NCBI RefSeq assembly: GCF_003576645.1 | Contig: NC_044916.1 | Location: 4,418,145 to 4,482,144, forward strand | Source of the DNA: Ipomoea triloba | Taxonomy: Eukaryota > Streptophyta > Magnoliopsida > Solanales > Convolvulaceae | Length of the DNA stretch: 64,000 nucleotides | Reading direction: 5' to 3' | Shown here: in pieces, positions 58,638 through 64,000 of the stretch | How the letters are laid out: each line of letters opens with the position of its first letter | Position numbering within the stretch: the stretch's first letter is position 1 | Position numbers and translations under genes: made by a program | Notes under the pieces: generated by a model | What the model saw: the letters and a program-made list of their open reading frames with translations, nothing else | Told to the model about the DNA's origin: nothing | Database searches by the model: none

Positions 58638-60239
58638 TAAGCGTATTCTTCTCCTTGAAGTAGTATAATTGAATCATTGCGTCCATTGTATCAAGGGAAA
58701 GAGTATATTAATCAAAATGGGGTAAGTTTGTTTAAAAGTTGCAACATAAAATGTGTATATGTTGTCTATATATTGACAAAAAGGGGCATGAATTTGAACA
58801 TGAGAGCAAAAAAAGGTAGGCAAGGGTGGCTGGCTTTTGTTGACAATTCACGTTTTTCTTCATGTGAAACGTACATGGACGGAAGCTAATATGTCGGATT
58901 CATTGTTCCAATGTCATTATCATATATAGATCGATAGCGAAGTGTAATTTAGTGTTAAATTATACATGCTTCGTAATAAAATAATTTAAATTTGAATCTT
59001 ATTGGTGTTATTCACGTTTGATTATGTCAACTACTATGTAGTGTGATAAATGATAATACCTCTATTATCATAATAAATAAGGGATCGCAAGACCGAACTC
59101 TAGTGGTGGGGTGCGACTTTGTAAAAGAATTATGAGTGTTTAATGAATAATGTATCATTTAGTTAATTTGGTATTAGATTTAAACTCCAACAAAATGTTA
59201 TGGCTTATATGTTCGGAACACATCAAAAAGTAATTGGCCCACACACGTAAAGAGGTATGTTTAGCATAATATATATACGGGTGTGTTAAAAGGAAATTTA
59301 TATTATACCATGGACCAGGGTCCACAAGGTGGACTCTCATCTAAAATGATGTTCAAATTATATATTATGTGTCTGTCTGTGCGGAGGCATAATTTTTGGA
59401 CTAGGGCACACAATACAAGGTATAGATCCTGAACCATGATATAACAAATGGTTCAAATGAGAATAATCCCTCATGTAAAAAGTAAGGACGGATCTCAACC
59501 ACCCAATAAGATTAATTAATGGTTAAAGATTTTTTTTGAAGAAAATGGTTAAAGATTTTAGTACCAGGATCATGTGTGAACTACCTTTCTCATGTGAACA
59601 TGTAAACTAATGAAAGAATGTACCGGTTTTTAAAAAAAAATGAAAGAATGTACCGTAACTACTATGTCGGTGCATTTTTGTATGAGTTTTGGTGGAAGAG
59701 TTGCGGTGCATCATGTAGTAATTGCTGTGTATTTCTTCAGTTCGCATAAGAAGGGTAGTTCGCACTTATTCATTGACACACACATATAAACTATCTGTTT
59801 ATTGAGACGGAATAATTTTTTGATTGATTGGTTGTTATTGTGAAAATTATCAATTAAATCTAAGGTGTTGTGATTTGTGGTAGTAGTGAATAATTGAATG
59901 GTAACCAAATCCACCATATTTTGGTTCGTATTTGGTTTAGTTTTGCCCCCTCTTTTTATAGCAGTTATTATTACTTTTTCCTACTCCTTTATGAGATTGG
60001 TGATTTCTTCAACTATTGCAAAAAATAGGTTTTGTTTTCATTTTCAAAATTTTCACACACCTAAAAGTAGAAATTCTAGATCTATAAACGTTTCTTTTAA
60101 CTACGCACATCATCATCATCATCAACAGCATAGGCTTATATTTTGTTACTCCACAGTTAATTCTCTATTGTTTGTCACATAATTAAGTTTCATTCTCCTT
60201 TTCTTTTTCTTTGTTCCTTCATGAATTTTAGTGTGTTGG
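58638..60239. other. AT-rich intergenic DNA with a MITE remnant
   Basis: About 59303-59452 is bounded by TTATACCATGGACCAGGGTC and GAACCATGATATAAC, another degraded GTTATACC-family element. No gene supported. Confidence 0.4.
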
Positions 60240-61150
60240 CTGCAGACTACTTTGTAAAAAGACAACACTTCTACGACAACTATTTTAAAAATCCGTTGGC
60301 TTTGTGTCTGTGTGTGTGTGTTTTTTCTTAACAAACGGTTTTATTAATCTATAGTCATTCATGTGTTGTCTTTAAGCGCACTTTAAATACATATATAGCA
60401 CTTCTACGATAACAATTTTAAAAGTCCATTATTTTTGTGCATTTTTTCAAATGACAATGATTTTGTTTATCCGTTGTCATTATTGTTATATTGTTTAAGC
60501 GCACTTTGAATACACAACTCTTCTACGACAATAATTTTGTATTTATGTGTTTGGATAAACTGTTATTGTTGCATATTATGCTTCAAATGAAAACATGTTA
60601 AAGACAACGGACTGTCAACATCTGTTGTTATTGATTATAACGACGGTTTATAATTGTTATCACAATAATAAATACTAACAAAGGAAACATATATACGACA
60701 ATGGAAAAAATTGTCGGCAACACTTAAAAACCATTGTCTTTACGCTGAGATCTTTAACAACACCTCATCAACGTTAAAGACAACATTTTAAAATGGTTGT
60801 CGTTATGAACAAAGACAACGGTTACACCGGCTTCAACGACAATCGAAAGACAACCTTTGATATATAAGACAATGGTTTTAAACCCTTGTCTTTGAACAGG
60901 ATCTAAAACAACATCAATAGATTAAGACAACGGTTGTTTTTGAGCGAGACTTACAACAACACCAACTTCAACAACAATTTATATACATACAACAGTTTTT
61001 AACTATTGTGTTTGATATATAAGACAATGCTTAAAAATCTGTCTTTGAGCGAGACTTACAACAATATCGGCTTTAACAACATATTTTTTTTTTTTACCTA
61101 AAAGACAATAATGGTTTTTAATTGTTGTCTATGTGTATTTTTTTGTAGTG
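60240..61150. mobile_element. CACTA-like subterminal repeat array
   Basis: The right edge reads TTTTTTTGTAGTG, i.e. CACTACAAAAAAA inverted, a CACTA-type terminus. The sequence before it contains a dozen or more AAGACAACGGTT-like motifs in both orientations, as in CACTA subterminal regions. The left edge GACTACTTTGTAAAAAGACA may be a degraded terminus. No transposase and no 3-bp duplication confirmed. Confidence 0.5.
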
Positions 61151-64000
61151 AAATAAAGTTGTTCATCCACTACTAGCTATAACTTTTGCTGTAGTGAAAG
61201 CGTTTAATCTTAACAATGGGTATCCAAGTAAGTTACAAGTTGATTGTAATAAATAGTACTTTTAACACTTAAAAGTTTGTAATATATATATTTACTAAAT
61301 TACTATTGCATTTTCCTTTGCTTTAGAGTCGTTAATTATTCTAGATCGACGATTTGCGTTACTACAATTCACACTTTTTATCTAATTAAGGTCTTGTTCT
61401 CACCTGATTATATATACATATAGGAGAAATTAAAGAGACCGGAACAAAATCTTCTCTTTATATCAAGCATCAATTACATTAGCATGCCAGTACATTGCAT
61501 TTAAGAAAAGATCATCCAATTAAATTTAAATAAAAAAAAATTAAAGAAACAAACAAAAAACAGTGGCACTGACTCAGCAAATTAAAGACAAGAGGGAACC
61601 ACCCTGGAGCATTTTTTTTCCAAAAAATTGATGGAAATTCTCACAGTGAGATGGGTCCAATAATCAGGAAATGTCTATAGTAATGCATTTTCATGATGCT
61701 GCTTTCCCAGGTTTGGGACAATCTTTATATGCCAACAGATTTCATTTTCAAATATCAAGAAGCTATTGATGATAATCATACATTAATGTTTTATGTATAT
61801 AGTTGTACCACACTCATTTTCTCTCTTTAAAAAAAACAAAAGTAACCAGGAACTTACAGTCATTATTCGAGAACGTGCACTCATTGTATTATATAATTTT
61901 CTCTTTTGTGTAATAGTATGCAAACTACATCAGATAAAAATTGTATTAGGTTAAGTATACCTTGTGCGACGAATTCAATTGAGAAAGGGTGACAAGAAAC
62001 TTTAAACTTAAAGTAACTGGCTGTGATTGAAAGGAGTTTGCACAAAAAATGTTGCCAAAATCTAGTCACTAGATCTTGTCTCCTCACAGCTTGTCTTTCC
62101 ACCCCATTGTTAATAATGATAGTATATATACAGTTTTGCACTAACCCTTAGCTTCCGTACCAAACTACATCAGGAATATAATAGAAAGAGCTCCCAAATT
62201 ATATTCAAAGGTGGCTTAATTGTGAAAAATCTAAAATTTCTAACATAAATATCATAAATTTATCTTTTAAAATTCATAGCTAATAACAAATGTACAATTT
62301 TATTTCCTTATACTTGCTTACCAGTCTGACGCTTTTATGGTAGGACGATATTAGACTTGGCCTTTTAAGCCAACACCCAACAAACTAATTCAAGGTAAGG
62401 TTAATAGCTTATCTTGTTTTGCTAGCATATATACGTAGTGTGCTGGTTCGAATCCTAATAAAGAAGCGGTATGAATTTGTACCATTTTAGGTTTTTCTTT
62501 TTTGTTGCTCAAAGGTACCCCTTCAGCTGATAGCCAGAAAACTAATCGTTCGTCCCAACGGTCAACACACTAAGTGGTAGGGGATTGGTCAAATGGTTTG
62601 CTACATTCACATGAGTGGGGATGGAAACCATTTTAAGTACTAATAACAAGTGAGGGTTCTCGGATAAACTAATCACACACTATACATATATTTGGAAGTA
62701 AATACTAGAAGGTAAATTAAATTTAAAAGATGGAGCTATGTAGCAAAATTCCAAGTGATTTCTTGTCAAATGGGTTGAAGTGATGGATGAAGTGATAACA
62801 TTAACTGGTATGTTAAGGTGAAGACAAGTGATTGAACCTGAGATGTTAACATTTACATCTCATCTGGATCCCTCTACAGCATATATATAGGCTAAGTTAG
62901 AGGCCAAAAATGAATGACCAATAATGAAAAAAGATTCCGAAACATGCAAAATTAAAGCATTAAAACATATGGAGCTGATGAGGTTCATGTCCACACTAAT
63001 TAATAATTCTCCGTATGATAATTCTTGTACGTTCATGTTTCCAGATCTGTCTGGTCTCAATCTTATGTTAAATCGATCAGATTATTCTAAATGGATATGT
63101 AAACATACTTATAAAAATGTATGTAGTAAGATGATGATAGGAGTTTCTTTCAACTATTTTTAAACAAAACATAAAAATTACTCCGTACTTAAGTTAATAA
63201 ATGCACTATAGCCTTTTTTCAGTAAAATAGTTAGTCTATCAGTCAATTTTGATTTGTTTGACCACTATTAACCATTTTACTTGGTTAAACAACCCATATG
63301 AGTGTTTGATTAATTAACTCTTTGTAACAACTTATTGCTCCAAACTACTAAAATTCAAAAAGTTGTTCAAAACAGTTTTTTCGAACATCTGTTTGAGAAA
63401 GTCATTTTGTATGTAACAGCAAATTTACTAAACATTTATCTACAATCAGTTAATGCTATCAACTAGTCAAACTCTCAAATCCAAGCAGCTAACAACTATT
63501 TACTAAGGGAATTTGTATTTTTAGCAGGAGTCTGACAAATTAAAAGGTAAGTGTGGTGGGAAAAGGGAACAAAATAATGCATTCCCCCATGGGAAAGGAA
63601 TCAAATCGCTGCCCTAACGACAAGGAAGGGTGTGGGCGTGTGGCACCAGCTAACCAGATGTGCATTATTTGCATATATGCGCAGACCATGACCATCCTCT
63701 CAAAGAATTGAATTCTTCCAACCCTAATAGTTCTTGTTTTTTTCCCCGAAATTTTAGTTGAAGAGATAAATTACGAGATATGTTTTAACAATTTTTTATA
63801 AAGTTTTCAAAATATCTGTACCACCGATCAAAGTCGAACAATTATTTACCTCCCTTTGATAAGAATCGAATAATACACCCTACAACTGTAAATCTGTAAC
63901 TACTAGCGAAACGTACAACATGACTTTAAATTTAATCAACAGATTGAGCTGTGTCCCGAGCTCTCGAGCTCTCGACATCAACATGAGGTCAGGAATCTAG
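61151..64000. other. AT-rich intergenic DNA to the window end
   Basis: No gene supported. Around 62400-62470 a B-box-like GGTTCGAATCC occurs without a tRNA fold. Around 62560-62670 a GTGGTAGGGGATTGGTCAAA stretch looks SINE-like. The GC-richer stretch at 63580-63690 could be upstream sequence of a gene beyond the window. Confidence 0.35.

Noticed and set aside
61881..62141. 86-codon minus-strand ORF
   Set aside because: No recognised domain, AT-rich composition and no splice or promoter support.
62395..62470. Possible tRNA gene with B box GGTTCGAATCC
   Set aside because: No acceptor stem, D arm or anticodon arm can be formed around it.

Overview
This is nuclear genomic DNA from a flowering plant, almost certainly a eudicot. 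It is AT-rich, its genes are split by GT-AG introns, and the proteins are plant types: a granulin-domain papain-like protease, an EDR1-type Raf-like kinase, PEX7, a trihelix factor and an ALOG/LSH factor. The 9-mer TACTCCGTA recurs, which made me think of Solanales such as Ipomoea, but that is a guess. No bacterial-style operon, CRISPR array, rRNA or intact tRNA is visible.

Five host genes are supported, all with splice phases that close exactly. (1) 11571-7935 (-): vacuolar papain-like cysteine protease with a C-terminal granulin domain, 5 exons, 491 aa. (2) 21744-30447 (+): Raf-like MAPKKK with an EDR1 domain, 16 exons, 802 aa, including a 20-nt exon. (3) 33921-31903 (-): PEX7, the PTS2 receptor of peroxisomes, 2 exons, 316 aa. 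(4) 39941-41981 (+): trihelix transcription factor, 2 exons, 311 aa. (5) 54556-about 53927 (-): ALOG/LSH developmental regulator. The kinase and PEX7 converge; PEX7 and the trihelix gene diverge. The genes do not form a pathway.

The rest is dense with small mobile elements, many with target duplications that can be read directly. They include a decayed LINE RNase H end (about 140-836), a TRIM with an initiator-Met primer site (2415-3035), a Helitron (5958-7565), TTA/TAA-flanked Harbinger MITEs (3568, 12072, 15050, 22093, 36180, 39005, 56618), 8-bp-TSD hAT elements (8337, 29522, 38326, 52087), a solo LTR nested in a MITE (12132-13448), tRNA-type SINEs (14107, 32622, 34357, 50750), a non-autonomous LTR element full of palindromic arrays (43988-46549), Mutator-type elements with 9-10 bp TSDs (56773-57013 and 57268-58628) and a CACTA-like subterminal array (60240-61150).

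I did not find a new multi-gene biological system. The most interesting items are a hAT element whose target site is the splice donor of protease intron 4, a MULE carrying LINE-ORF1-like coding sequence, the palindrome arrays inside the LTR element, a MITE hairpin nested in another MITE, a SINE triplicated together with its flank inside PEX7, and a poly(A)-tailed retrocopy at 42570-43260.
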